Positions 1 to 7,358 of a stretch of 16,287 nucleotides of DNA are shown here, piece by piece. This stretch comes from Candidatus Adiutrix sp. (GTDB lineage Bacteria; Desulfobacterota; Desulfarculia; Adiutricales; Adiutricaceae), in contig JAITBV010000303.1 in assembly GCA_031283395.1 (NCBI GenBank), positions 1 through 16,287 of the forward strand, given 5' to 3'. Position 1 is the first letter of the stretch. Each line of letters begins with the position of its first letter. A program made the translations under genes and the position numbers. The notes below the pieces were generated by a model that made no database searches, was not told where the DNA came from, and saw only the letters and a program-made list of their open reading frames with translations.

Positions 1-288
1 GCCGGCAAGCTGACCCTGGCCGGCTGGCTCGGCCCGGAACGGGCCATCCTGGTCCAGGCCCTCTGGTGGCCCCTGATCTGGCTGCTTTTGGTCACCCTGT
101 GGCTGGCCGGGTTGGCCGCCTGGCCGGTCCTCCTGAGCCTTCTGACCCTGCCGCTCCACCTCAAAGCTCAGAAGGCCCTACGGGCCGCGGCCGGGACCGG
201 CTGGACAAGCCTGGATCAAAGCGGCCATCTGATACGCAAACTCTATCTTTTCAACAGCCTGGCCCTCATCGTGGCCGTGGCCCAATAA
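1..288 (+). CDS. C-terminal part of an integral membrane protein (5' end outside window)
   Basis: Frame 1 is open from the first base to a TAA at 286-288, giving 95 residues of a protein whose start lies upstream. The visible part is strongly hydrophobic. A membrane segment covers about residues 15-55 (Trp/Leu-rich, probably one long or two closely spaced helices), followed by a short basic stretch (KAQKALRAAAG) and a final hydrophobic helix (LYLFNSLALIVAVAQ) that ends the protein. The layout of a basic loop and then a short RKLYLFNSLAL-type terminal helix loosely resembles small DUF4149-like membrane proteins. The resemblance is by eye only and too weak for a family call. The Sel1 gene begins 18 nt after the stop, so the two are probably co-transcribed. 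An internal ATG at 88 is not needed as a start, because the frame runs through it from the window edge. Confidence 0.7.
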   Translation, partial: AGKLTLAGWLGPERAILVQALWWPLIWLLLVTLWLAGLAAWPVLLSLLTLPLHLKAQKALRAAAGTGWTSLDQSGHLIRKLYLFNSLALIVAVAQ

Positions 289-306
289 AACCATAAAGGT
301 TCATCC

Positions 307-1434
307 ATGATTGGAAAAAACCCGCGCTTCGTCCTGGCCCTTATCCTGGCCGCGCTTGTCTTCCACTCTCCCCTCAAGGCGGCTGGCCAGGGCGCGCCGG
401 AGGGCGCGGACACTCCCCAGGCCATCCTGGCCAAGGCCGAAGACGGCGATGCCCAGGCCATGTTCCAGGCCGGCCGCCTGTATGAAACCGGCCAGGGTGT
501 GCCCCGCAACCTGAGTCTGGCCCTTGCCTGGTATCAAAAGGCCGCCGAGGCCGGCGTGCCCCAAGGCCGGCACCAACTGGGCCTGGCTTACGAAATAGGC
601 AAGGGCGTGACCGCGGACCGGGCCCGGGCTGTGGAGTACCTGGGCCTGGCGGCCGGGGCCGGGCACCGGGACGCCGCCTATTCCCTGGTCTCCCTGACCC
701 TGGCCGGCCCCGGACCAGGCCCCAAGGATATCCAGGCCGCCCTGGACCTTTTAAAAGAGGCGGGGGAAACCGAGGCTCGGGCCCGGATGACCCTGGGAGC
801 CTTTTATGAAAACGGCCTGGGCCTTTCCCCCAACTACAGCCGGGCCCTGGGCTGGTATGAAAAAGCCGCGGAACTGGGCCACCCGGAAGCCTTCTACAGC
901 CTCGGGGTCTGTTACGAGATCGGCCTCGGGGCCAAGGCCGATGCCGACCAGGCCCTGGCCAATTTTAAAAAGGCGGCCGAGTTGAAGCTGCCCGCCGCGG
1001 CCTACAAGCTGGCCGCCCTTCACCTCAACGGCGTTTTGATCAAGCCGGATAACTCCAAGGCCGTGGACTATATGCGCCAGGCGGTAGCCGACGGCCACGC
1101 CGAAGCCGCCAACGAACTGGGCGTCATCCATCTCCAGGGTATGCTGGACCAACCCCGCGATCTGAAGCGGGCCTTCGAGATGTTCGTCCGCAGCGCGGAA
1201 CTCGGTAACCCCGAGGCCATGAAGAACGTGGCCGTGATCTTCCGCGGCGGCCTGGGCCGGCCCCCGGACCAGGTCCAGGCCCTGAGGTGGTATCTCACCG
1301 CCCGGGCCGCCGGCTATCAAAATCCCGGCTTTGAAGAACTTATGGACGAGATCCGAAAAGGGCTCCGGCCCGAAGACCTTAAGAGGGCGGAAGCGGAAGC
1401 GGAAAAGTGGCTGGTCGAATTCAGGAAGCGCTGA
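307..1434 (+). CDS. Secreted Sel1-like repeat (SLR/TPR-like) protein
   Basis: This 375-aa protein opens with a basic N-terminus and a hydrophobic core (about residues 8-20) ending in PLKAAGQ, a plausible Sec signal peptide cut near residue 26. Residues 47-337 hold about eight tandem Sel1 repeats of some 36 residues each, with the usual A-x-x-x-L-G-x-x-Y-E-x-G-x-G-V and A-x-x-W-Y-x-K-A-A-E-x-G pattern; the third repeat is the most diverged. A charged helix (RPEDLKRAEAEAEKW) closes the chain. Sel1 solenoids are alpha/alpha protein-binding scaffolds, so a periplasmic or surface adaptor role is inferred. The partner is unknown and no catalytic domain is visible. The ATG at 307 is supported by an AAAGG at 295-299, seven bases upstream. 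The gene sits between a membrane-protein gene and pgeF, with short gaps on both sides. Confidence 0.88.
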   Translation: MIGKNPRFVLALILAALVFHSPLKAAGQGAPEGADTPQAILAKAEDGDAQAMFQAGRLYETGQGVPRNLSLALAWYQKAAEAGVPQGRHQLGLAYEIGKGVTADRARAVEYLGLAAGAGHRDAAYSLVSLTLAGPGPGPKDIQAALDLLKEAGETEARARMTLGAFYENGLGLSPNYSRALGWYEKAAELGHPEAFYSLGVCYEIGLGAKADADQALANFKKAAELKLPAAAYKLAALHLNGVLIKPDNSKAVDYMRQAVADGHAEAANELGVIHLQGMLDQPRDLKRAFEMFVRSAELGNPEAMKNVAVIFRGGLGRPPDQVQALRWYLTARAAGYQNPGFEELMDEIRKGLRPEDLKRAEAEAEKWLVEFRKR

Positions 1435-1468
1435 TTAATGGTCTTTTTGCCCCCTGGCGGCGTTGCTT

Positions 1469-2260
1469 ATGCTTCTGTCTTGCACTCATAGCGGCCTTTC
1501 GTGGTACGAATTCCCGGGCCTGGCCGCCCACCCGGAACTCAGGCACGGCGTCTTCACCCGCCGGGGCGGGGCCAGCGGCCCCGAGGGGCGGGAGTTGAGC
1601 CTGGCCTTCAACGAGATCGACCCCCCGGAGAACGTGGTGGCCAACCTCGGCCGGGCTGAAGCGGCCCTGGGTCTGCCCCGGGCCGCCTTTGTCCGCCAGA
1701 CCCACGGCGCGGAGATACTGGTGGTGGAGACGCGGGACGATTACCATCCCCGGAGTTCGGAAGAAGCCCGGCCGGGTTACGACGCCCTCCTGGCCCCGGC
1801 CCCCGGGCCGGCCCTCCTGGTCAAGGTAGCCGACTGCCAGGCCGTCCTGCTCTACGACCCGGTTTCCCGGGCCCTGGCCCTGGCCCACTCGGGCTGGCGG
1901 GGCTCGGTGCAAAACATCCTGGGCCGGGTCGTGGCCGCCATGGCTGAAATCGGGGTCCCGCCGGCCCGGATGAAGGCGGCCATCTCCCCCTCCTTAGGCC
2001 CCTGCTGCGCCGAGTTCACCAACCACCGCACCGAGCTGCCGCCCGAATTTCAGCCCTTCATGATCCGGGAAAACCATTTTGATTTCTGGGCCATCAGCCG
2101 GAGCCAACTGACCGCGGCCGGCCTTAAGGAGGAAAACATAGAGACGGCCGGGATATGCACCCGCTGTTCCCCGGAATTCTACAGTTACCGGCGGGGCGAT
2201 CTATGGCCGCGTTTCGGCTTTCTGGCCGGAGTCCGGCCGCCGGAGGAGACCGGGATATGA
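1469..2260 (+). CDS. pgeF: PgeF/YfiH-family multicopper-oxidase-like purine nucleoside phosphorylase / peptidoglycan editing factor
   Basis: The product is about 263 aa, the normal length for the PgeF (YfiH/YlmD, formerly 'polyphenol oxidase laccase domain') family. The three zinc-binding/catalytic positions are present: His79 in QTHG, Cys123 in VADCQAVLLYD and His140 in AHSGWRG. The family blocks SPSLGPCCAEF and CTRCSPEFYSYRRG also match. Family members have been shown to act on purine nucleosides (phosphorylase and adenosine deaminase activity), and in E. coli the protein prevents L-Ser misincorporation into peptidoglycan precursors. Which role applies here cannot be read from the sequence. 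The enzyme is cytoplasmic and no signal peptide is seen. The ATG at 1469 is preferred over the in-frame TTG at 1463, with a modest GGCGG at 1456-1460. Its TGA overlaps the pyrK ATG (ATGA at 2257-2260), placing it at the head of a coupled pyrimidine cluster. Confidence 0.9.
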   Translation: MLLSCTHSGLSWYEFPGLAAHPELRHGVFTRRGGASGPEGRELSLAFNEIDPPENVVANLGRAEAALGLPRAAFVRQTHGAEILVVETRDDYHPRSSEEARPGYDALLAPAPGPALLVKVADCQAVLLYDPVSRALALAHSGWRGSVQNILGRVVAAMAEIGVPPARMKAAISPSLGPCCAEFTNHRTELPPEFQPFMIRENHFDFWAISRSQLTAAGLKEENIETAGICTRCSPEFYSYRRGDLWPRFGFLAGVRPPEETGI

Positions 2261-3051
2261 CGGCCCTGATCGCGGAAGGGCGGCTTAGGGCCGGCCGAAA
2301 ACTTTCGGCCGACACCTTCTGGCTGGACATTGAAATTCCGGACGCGGAACGCTTCCGGGTCCCCGGCTGCTTCCTAAAGCTCCGGGCCTGGCCGGAACCG
2401 GGAAAGGGCGCCGGGCCCCTTTTGGACCGCCCCTTTTCCCTGCACCGGGTCCAGGCCGGGCGGGTTCAACTGCTCATCCGGCGGGTCGGCCCGGCCACGC
2501 GCCTTTTGAGCGAACTGACCCCCGGAGCGCCCCTTAAGCTGACCGGCCCCTTGGGCCGCCCCCTGGCCGAAACCGCGCCGGCTTCAAATTATTACCTGGT
2601 GGCCGGGGGCATCGGCCTGGCCCCCATGGCCCTGGTCCGGGACTGGCTGCGGGCTTCGGGGCAGCAAAGCCGCCTTTTCTACGGCGAACGCTCCGGGGCT
2701 CAACAGGCGGACCAGGCCTGGCTGGCAGCCTGGGCCGATGATTTCACGGCCACGGTGGATGACGGCTCGGGCTACGGCCGGCCGGGCCTGGTGACCGAGC
2801 CTCTGGCCGAGGCCCTGGCCCTGGAGCCCCGGCCCATCCTGGCCTGCGGGCCGCCCCCCCTCCTGGCCGCGGTCACCTCTCTGGCCGAACGCTTTGGGGT
2901 CGTGCCCCGGGTCTGGCTGGAAGCCGGCATGGCCTGCGGCCTGGGGGTCTGTCTCTCCTGCAGCCTGCCCCTGAAAGGCGGCGGACGTTTCAAGGTCTGC
3001 GGCGAAGGGCCGACGGCCGACGGCCGGACCATTGACTGGGAGGCCTCGTGA
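2257..3051 (+). CDS. pyrK: Dihydroorotate dehydrogenase B, electron-transfer subunit
   Basis: This 264-aa iron-sulfur flavoprotein passes electrons from the PyrD FMN to NAD+ in the fourth step of UMP synthesis. Domain order is typical: an N-terminal FAD-binding barrel with RPFSLHR at 58-64, an NAD-binding domain with GGIGLAPM at 117-124 and CGPPPLL at 197-203, and a C-terminal [2Fe-2S] site with Cys227, Cys232, Cys235 and Cys248 (C-x4-C-x2-C-x12-C, in MACGLGVCLSC...FKVC). The ATG at 2257 is chosen because GGAGG (2242-2246) precedes it and it forms an ATGA overlap with pgeF. The same frame is open further upstream to 2155, but that stretch lies inside pgeF and reads as shadow. Its stop overlaps the pyrD GTG by 4 nt. 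The adjacent class 1B pyrD confirms the assignment against other ferredoxin-reductase-like proteins. Confidence 0.95.
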   Translation: MTALIAEGRLRAGRKLSADTFWLDIEIPDAERFRVPGCFLKLRAWPEPGKGAGPLLDRPFSLHRVQAGRVQLLIRRVGPATRLLSELTPGAPLKLTGPLGRPLAETAPASNYYLVAGGIGLAPMALVRDWLRASGQQSRLFYGERSGAQQADQAWLAAWADDFTATVDDGSGYGRPGLVTEPLAEALALEPRPILACGPPPLLAAVTSLAERFGVVPRVWLEAGMACGLGVCLSCSLPLKGGGRFKVCGEGPTADGRTIDWEAS

Positions 3052-3968
3052 ACCGGGAACCCGATCTCACCGCCCGCCTGGGCCCCCTGACCTTGAAGAA
3101 TCCGGTGCTGACCGCTTCCGGCACCTTCGGCTACGGCTTGGAACTCAAGGACTTCTGCCCCCCGGAATCTCTGGGCGCGGTTATCGTCAAGGGACTGAGC
3201 CTTTCGCCCTGGCCCGGCAACCCCGGCCCCCGCCTGTGGGAAATACCGGGGGGGATACTGAACTCCATCGGCCTGGAAAATATTGGGGTGGAAGCCTTCG
3301 CGGCCCAGGCCCTGCCGCCCCTTCTGGCCACCGGGGCCACGGTGGGGGTCAACATCCTGGGCCGCTCGCCGGAGGAATACGGCCGCCTGGCCGCCCGCCT
3401 GGCCGGAACGGGAGCCCACTTTCTGGAGGTCAATGTCAGTTGCCCCAACGTGGCCAAGGGCGGGGCGGCCTTCGGCGGCGACCCCCTGGCCGTGGACGAA
3501 ATATGCCGGGCGGTGCGGGAAATGGGCCAAGGCCGGCCCTTTGTGGTCAAACTGGGGCCCCTGGTCACGGACATCACGGCCGTGGCCGCGGCGGCCGAAA
3601 GGGCCGGGGCCGCGGCGGTGTCCCTCATCAACACCCTGCCCGGCCTGGCGGTGGACCTGGCCCGCCGCCGACCCCGCCTGGGCGGCGGCCAGGGGGGCCT
3701 GTCCGGCCCGGCCATCAAGCCCCTGGCCCTGCGCCAGGTCTGGCTCTGCGCCCAGGCCCTTACTATCCCGGTGGTGGGCCTGGGCGGTATCACCACGGCC
3801 GAGGACGCCCTGGAATTCATCCTGGCCGGGGCCGAGGCCGTGGAAGTGGGCACGGCCACCCTCATCGACCCCCGGGCCCCCCTGGCCATCCTGGAAGGGA
3901 TCAGGGACTGGCTACGCCGGGAAGGCCTCTCCGACCTCGGGCAGATCCGAGGCGAGCTGAAAATATGA
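3048..3968 (+). CDS. pyrD: Dihydroorotate dehydrogenase B (NAD+), catalytic subunit, class 1B
   Basis: This 306-aa FMN TIM-barrel enzyme oxidises dihydroorotate to orotate and works with PyrK. Class 1B marks seen are: TASGTFGYG near residue 23; KGLSLSPWPGNPGPRLWE; GGILNSIGLENIG; the active-site cysteine Cys132 in NVSCPN (the cysteine base separates class 1 from class 2, which uses serine); LINTLPG; GGLSGPAIKPLALRQV; GLGGITTAEDALEFILAGA; and VGTATLIDP for FMN phosphate binding. The usual KLSPNVTDI block reads KLGPLVTDI here, a modest departure. The start is GTG at 3048, overlapping the pyrK TGA (GTGA) with GGGAGG at 3038-3043. The end overlaps the next gene's ATG at 3965. Length and motif spacing are normal, so this looks like a functional housekeeping enzyme suited to anaerobic or NAD-linked metabolism. 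Confidence 0.96.
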   Translation: MNREPDLTARLGPLTLKNPVLTASGTFGYGLELKDFCPPESLGAVIVKGLSLSPWPGNPGPRLWEIPGGILNSIGLENIGVEAFAAQALPPLLATGATVGVNILGRSPEEYGRLAARLAGTGAHFLEVNVSCPNVAKGGAAFGGDPLAVDEICRAVREMGQGRPFVVKLGPLVTDITAVAAAAERAGAAAVSLINTLPGLAVDLARRRPRLGGGQGGLSGPAIKPLALRQVWLCAQALTIPVVGLGGITTAEDALEFILAGAEAVEVGTATLIDPRAPLAILEGIRDWLRREGLSDLGQIRGELKI

Positions 3969-5407
3969 GCCGGGCGACCGCGCCCCGAATGAAGCTCAAA
4001 CCCCCGGCCCTGGCCGCGGCCCTAGCCGCCGGTCTGCTCCTGACCGCGGCTGTCCTGGGGCCTGATTTGGCCCTGCGCCTGTTTCTCGACCGCCTTCTGC
4101 CCCACCTGACAGGCCTGGCCGTGACCTGCGAACAGGCCCGGGCCGATATCTGGACCCGCGGATTGACCCTCGAAGGCCTGACCCTGGCCGGTGAGGATCT
4201 GGGCCGGTTGACCTTCGATCTGGTCGCGGTTTCAGACCTTAAGCCCCTGAACCTCCTTAAGGCCCGGCCCGGCCTGGACCTGGCCGGCGCCCTGAATTTA
4301 GAAAATATCCGTTGGGAGCGCGGAGACTGGACCCTGACCTGCCCCTCTCTCCTGGTCGAAAAGCTGAAACGACCGGGCGCCTCCGCGGATCTCCCGTTTC
4401 ATCGGCTGGCCGGGTTTGATCTGGCCGGCGAAGGGCCCGGATTTTCGTCCGCATCCAAATTCAAGACCCATCTGAGCATCAGGGATTCCGCCTCCGAATT
4501 GACCGGCCTTGAGTTTCAGGCTTCCACCGAAACCGGGCTCTGGGCCGGCGAAGTCAGGAGCCTCCGGCTCGATGACCTGAAAACAGCCCTGGACCGCTGG
4601 GAACAAAGCGAGGGCCAACTCTTCAGCCTGACCCCGGAACTTTTGCATCTGCGGATGGACTCCGGGTATCTGGCCCTGGACGACCGGACGGTCCTCCTGG
4701 TGAAGACCGCCCGCCCCGAGGCCAAATTCCTGTTCACCAAATTCAGTCCCGAGGCCGTTTCATACAACTATTATCTGGAGATGACCTTCACCCCCTCCAG
4801 TCTGGCCCCGGCGGACATATTCTGGGCCAAGCTGGCCGGCCTGACCGGCGAGCCTCTGGATCTGGAACTGTACATGGACCTGACCATCGACCCGCGGGAC
4901 CGGGCCTTCCAACTGCGGAGCCTGAGCCTGGACGGCCCGACCCTGGGCCGCCTGGACCTGGCGGCCGAATTCAGCGGCCTGGGCCCGGGCGGGAACTCGC
5001 TGTCCGATACCGCCCTGACCGCCCTTTACCCGGCCACGATCCACAGCCTGAGCCTGGCTTTTCAGGACCAGGGCCTGATACCCGGCTATTACGCCTGGCT
5101 GGCCGAGGTGGGGGGCTGGGACCAGGCCGAGGTCCCGGCCCGGATCAAAGCGGACCTGACCCCCCTGTTCCTGGCTCTGGCCGAAGAAGGGCGGCTGACC
5201 AGCCTCCCGGCCCTGGCCGAGGCCGCCGAAGCCTTCCTGGATCAGCCGGAAAACATCATAATCTCGGCCGAACCGGCCCGGCCCCTGGCTCTGGCCCGCC
5301 TTGTCAAAATGGACAGATATGATATAATTAAAAGACTGACAATGACCCTGACCGTCAATGACCAGCCCCCGGTGGCCCTGGACGTGGCGCCCGAAGCGGG
5401 GCCTTGA
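3965..5407 (+). CDS. Membrane-anchored envelope protein of unknown function, AsmA/YdgA-like in style
   Basis: The 480-aa product has a basic N-terminus (RATAPRMKLK) and then one hydrophobic segment at about residues 13-32, suggesting a signal anchor. The rest is beta-rich and built of short repeating phrases such as LTLEGLTLAGEDLGRLTFDL and RSLSLDGPTLGRLDL, a pattern common in AsmA, DUF748 and YdgA-like proteins that extend into the periplasm. I cannot name a family. The C-terminal region (about 359-475) aligns by eye with residues 490-606 of the lipoprotein encoded next (SAEPARPLALARL against KAEPPLSFAVIQA, and LTMTLTVNDQ against LNITFSANGQ). The ATG at 3965 overlaps the pyrD TGA, with a distant GAGG at 3949-3952; the ATG at 3989 (Met9) is an alternative. 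The frame is open for 311 codons further upstream, but only as a low-complexity shadow over pyrD. Confidence 0.8.
   Translation: MSRATAPRMKLKPPALAAALAAGLLLTAAVLGPDLALRLFLDRLLPHLTGLAVTCEQARADIWTRGLTLEGLTLAGEDLGRLTFDLVAVSDLKPLNLLKARPGLDLAGALNLENIRWERGDWTLTCPSLLVEKLKRPGASADLPFHRLAGFDLAGEGPGFSSASKFKTHLSIRDSASELTGLEFQASTETGLWAGEVRSLRLDDLKTALDRWEQSEGQLFSLTPELLHLRMDSGYLALDDRTVLLVKTARPEAKFLFTKFSPEAVSYNYYLEMTFTPSSLAPADIFWAKLAGLTGEPLDLELYMDLTIDPRDRAFQLRSLSLDGPTLGRLDLAAEFSGLGPGGNSLSDTALTALYPATIHSLSLAFQDQGLIPGYYAWLAEVGGWDQAEVPARIKADLTPLFLALAEEGRLTSLPALAEAAEAFLDQPENIIISAEPARPLALARLVKMDRYDIIKRLTMTLTVNDQPPVALDVAPEAGP
5301..5328 (+). promoter_or_regulatory. Candidate sigma70-type promoter inside the end of the upstream gene
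   Basis: TTGTCA at 5301-5306 (5/6 to the -35 consensus) is followed after 16 nt by TATAAT at 5323-5328 (6/6 to the -10 consensus). It sits in a short AT-rich patch of an otherwise very GC-rich window, within codons for MDRYDIIK. Transcription would begin near 5335 and give a leader of about 155 nt before the lipoprotein ATG at 5491. The gap 5408-5490 is the longest between forward genes, and I see no clear terminator in it. The match could be chance imposed by the protein sequence. Confidence 0.45.
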
Positions 5408-5490
5408 CGCCTCCAGGCCGTCCTTATTTGCGCCCTCTTTAGCTCCCCATATCCGGCCTCCGGCCGAATGAACCCTGAAAGTCAAGACCC

Positions 5491-7338
5491 ATGAAATCAA
5501 AAACCCCCTTGCTGATCCTGGCCCTGGCCGCCCTGACGGTTCTGGTCTTCGCCTGCTCCCGGCCGACCGCCGACCCCTTTGAAACCTTCACCCTGGCCCT
5601 GGACCGCCTCGTAGGCCCGGGCCAATGGTCGGCCCAGAGCCATGAAGTTTCTTCGGGCGATCTGACCGTCAAAGGCCTGAAAATCAAGCTGCCCCCAGAA
5701 GCCGGCTGGGATGAAGGGGCAAGCGACCTGACCATGGGCTCGGTCGTCATCAGCAAGATTTTGCCTAAAAGCAAATTGGAAAATATCCTGGCCCTGGCCG
5801 ACTGGCGGGGCCAGCCCGAGACCGCCCTGGCCGGGGCCGTCCGCCTTAAGGATCTCCGCCTGGGCGGGACCCGGCCCGGGGACGAGGTTGAGATAAAATT
5901 CGAGGGCCTGGATATGGAAGGCTTAAAACTGGCCCCGGCCGCCCCGGGGGCTCCGGCCGGCAAGGACGGTTTTCTAAAGGCCCTCCGCCTGGGCTCCCTG
6001 AATTATAGAAACCTTAGGTTCGCGTTCCGGGGCCGGGAGGCCGAAGCCGTGGTCACCGTGGATTCCGCGGCCTTCAGGGACTTGAGCCTGGGCGAGGATA
6101 TCCCGGACCTGCTTAAGAATACATTGGGGGATTACGTTCCCGCCAAGGAGGTCGCCGGCCTGAACTTCTCCAGCCTCAAGGCCTCGGGGCTGAAAATGGA
6201 TTTCATAGGCTGGGCCCCGGAGCTTCCGCTGAAAGGCGACCTCTCCCTGGCCGCCCTGGAGGAAACGGACCTTAAGGCCTTCAAATCCGTGGGCTATATA
6301 AAACTGACCGATTTAAAAAGCAGTTTGACCATCAACGAAGGCCGGGTCTTCAGCCTGAACCTGGCCGGCTACAGCCTCAAGGGCTTGGACGCGGCCGACT
6401 ATCTTGACAAAATCATGGCCGGCTTGGCCGCCATGAAGGATGACCCGGAGGCGACCCAGGCGATCGCCGACCAGTTCACCCTGGCCGACTTTTTCGTCAG
6501 CCCCATAGCCCTGGAGGAAGCGGCCCTGACCGGGCTGGAGATGGACCTGCCCGGCCTGGCCTTGATCAAATTGGCCGAGTTGAAGGCCGCGGGCCCCTAC
6601 CGGATCGGCGAGATCCCGGCCTCGGCCAAGACTCAGTTGAAGGGCCTGGAAATCAACCTCTCGGGCGACCCCAAGGCCGGGAAGGACACTCCGGCCCGCG
6701 ATATCCATGAATTCAGCCAACTCCTGGGCCGGAACACCTTCTCCCTGGAGGCCGAAGCTGAAAGCGCCTACGAGGCCGGGACGGGCCGGCTGACCGCCAG
6801 GCTGAACCGCCTGGCGGCTAGCGGACTGTTCGAGATGTCTTTCAGCCAGACCTGGGGCGGGCTGACCATGGACCGCCTGGAAAAATTCAAGAAAATACCC
6901 CTTAACGCTCTATACCTGGCCGCCCTGAACCCGGGCGAACTTTTGGGCGAGGCCTCCTTCAACGCCTTAAACCTCAAATACACCGACCGGGGCCTGGTGG
7001 ACCTGGCCTTCGACCTCAGCGCCAGGAAAGCGGGGGAAACCGGCGAAACCCTTAAACAGAGGAACATGGCCGAAATGGGGCTGATGCTGGCGATCATGGG
7101 GGCCCGCTATCTTAAAAACATCGAGGACTTGAGCCGGCCTCTCCTGGACTTCCTTAAAACACCCCAATCGCTGGAAATAGACCTCAAGGCCGAGCCTCCC
7201 TTGAGCTTCGCCGTGATCCAGGCCCTGGAGGCCGACCCCATGGCCATCATGGACTCCCTGAACATAACCTTTTCAGCCAACGGACAGGCTGGTTCGCCGC
7301 TTAAGTTCGTGACCGGCCCGGGATCTGGCCTGGACTAA
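5491..7338 (+). CDS. Putative lipoprotein with AsmA/YdgA-like repeats, paralogue of the preceding gene at its C-terminus
   Basis: The 615-aa product begins with a lipoprotein-type signal: basic MKSK, a hydrophobic core, then LVFAC with Cys22 as the likely lipidated residue (the -2 Phe is less common in lipoboxes). Ser at +2 would favour the outer membrane in Gram-negatives. The mature part consists of recurring short beta-strand phrases such as LTVKGLKIKLP, LKDLRLGG, EGLDMEGLKL, SSLKASGLKMDF and LTDLKSSLTI. This suggests a long periplasmic beta-rich protein in the AsmA/YdgA/DUF945 style; no family is firmly recognised. Residues 490-606 match the C-terminal region of the 480-aa protein before it. 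The Shine-Dalgarno is weak (GAAAG at about 5477-5481). Function is unknown; pairing with a membrane-anchored relative suggests the two act in the same envelope process. Confidence 0.82.
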   Translation: MKSKTPLLILALAALTVLVFACSRPTADPFETFTLALDRLVGPGQWSAQSHEVSSGDLTVKGLKIKLPPEAGWDEGASDLTMGSVVISKILPKSKLENILALADWRGQPETALAGAVRLKDLRLGGTRPGDEVEIKFEGLDMEGLKLAPAAPGAPAGKDGFLKALRLGSLNYRNLRFAFRGREAEAVVTVDSAAFRDLSLGEDIPDLLKNTLGDYVPAKEVAGLNFSSLKASGLKMDFIGWAPELPLKGDLSLAALEETDLKAFKSVGYIKLTDLKSSLTINEGRVFSLNLAGYSLKGLDAADYLDKIMAGLAAMKDDPEATQAIADQFTLADFFVSPIALEEAALTGLEMDLPGLALIKLAELKAAGPYRIGEIPASAKTQLKGLEINLSGDPKAGKDTPARDIHEFSQLLGRNTFSLEAEAESAYEAGTGRLTARLNRLAASGLFEMSFSQTWGGLTMDRLEKFKKIPLNALYLAALNPGELLGEASFNALNLKYTDRGLVDLAFDLSARKAGETGETLKQRNMAEMGLMLAIMGARYLKNIEDLSRPLLDFLKTPQSLEIDLKAEPPLSFAVIQALEADPMAIMDSLNITFSANGQAGSPLKFVTGPGSGLD

Positions 7339-7358
7339 GACTAAAACCGAGGGTCCCG

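Noticed and set aside
2155..2256. Upstream extension of pyrK by 34 codons
   Set aside because: It lies inside pgeF and lacks similarity to PyrK. ATG 2257 has a ribosome site and an ATGA overlap.
3032..3964. In-frame upstream extension of the envelope-protein gene by 311 codons
   Set aside because: It overlaps all of pyrD and reads as Gly/Pro/Arg-rich low complexity. The ATG at 3965, overlapping the pyrD stop, followed by a signal anchor, is the natural start.
4760..5500. A 246-codon reverse-strand open frame across the end of the envelope-protein gene
   Set aside because: It is Gly/Gln/Ala-rich without domains, and the opposite strand has a coherent protein with a paralogue next door.
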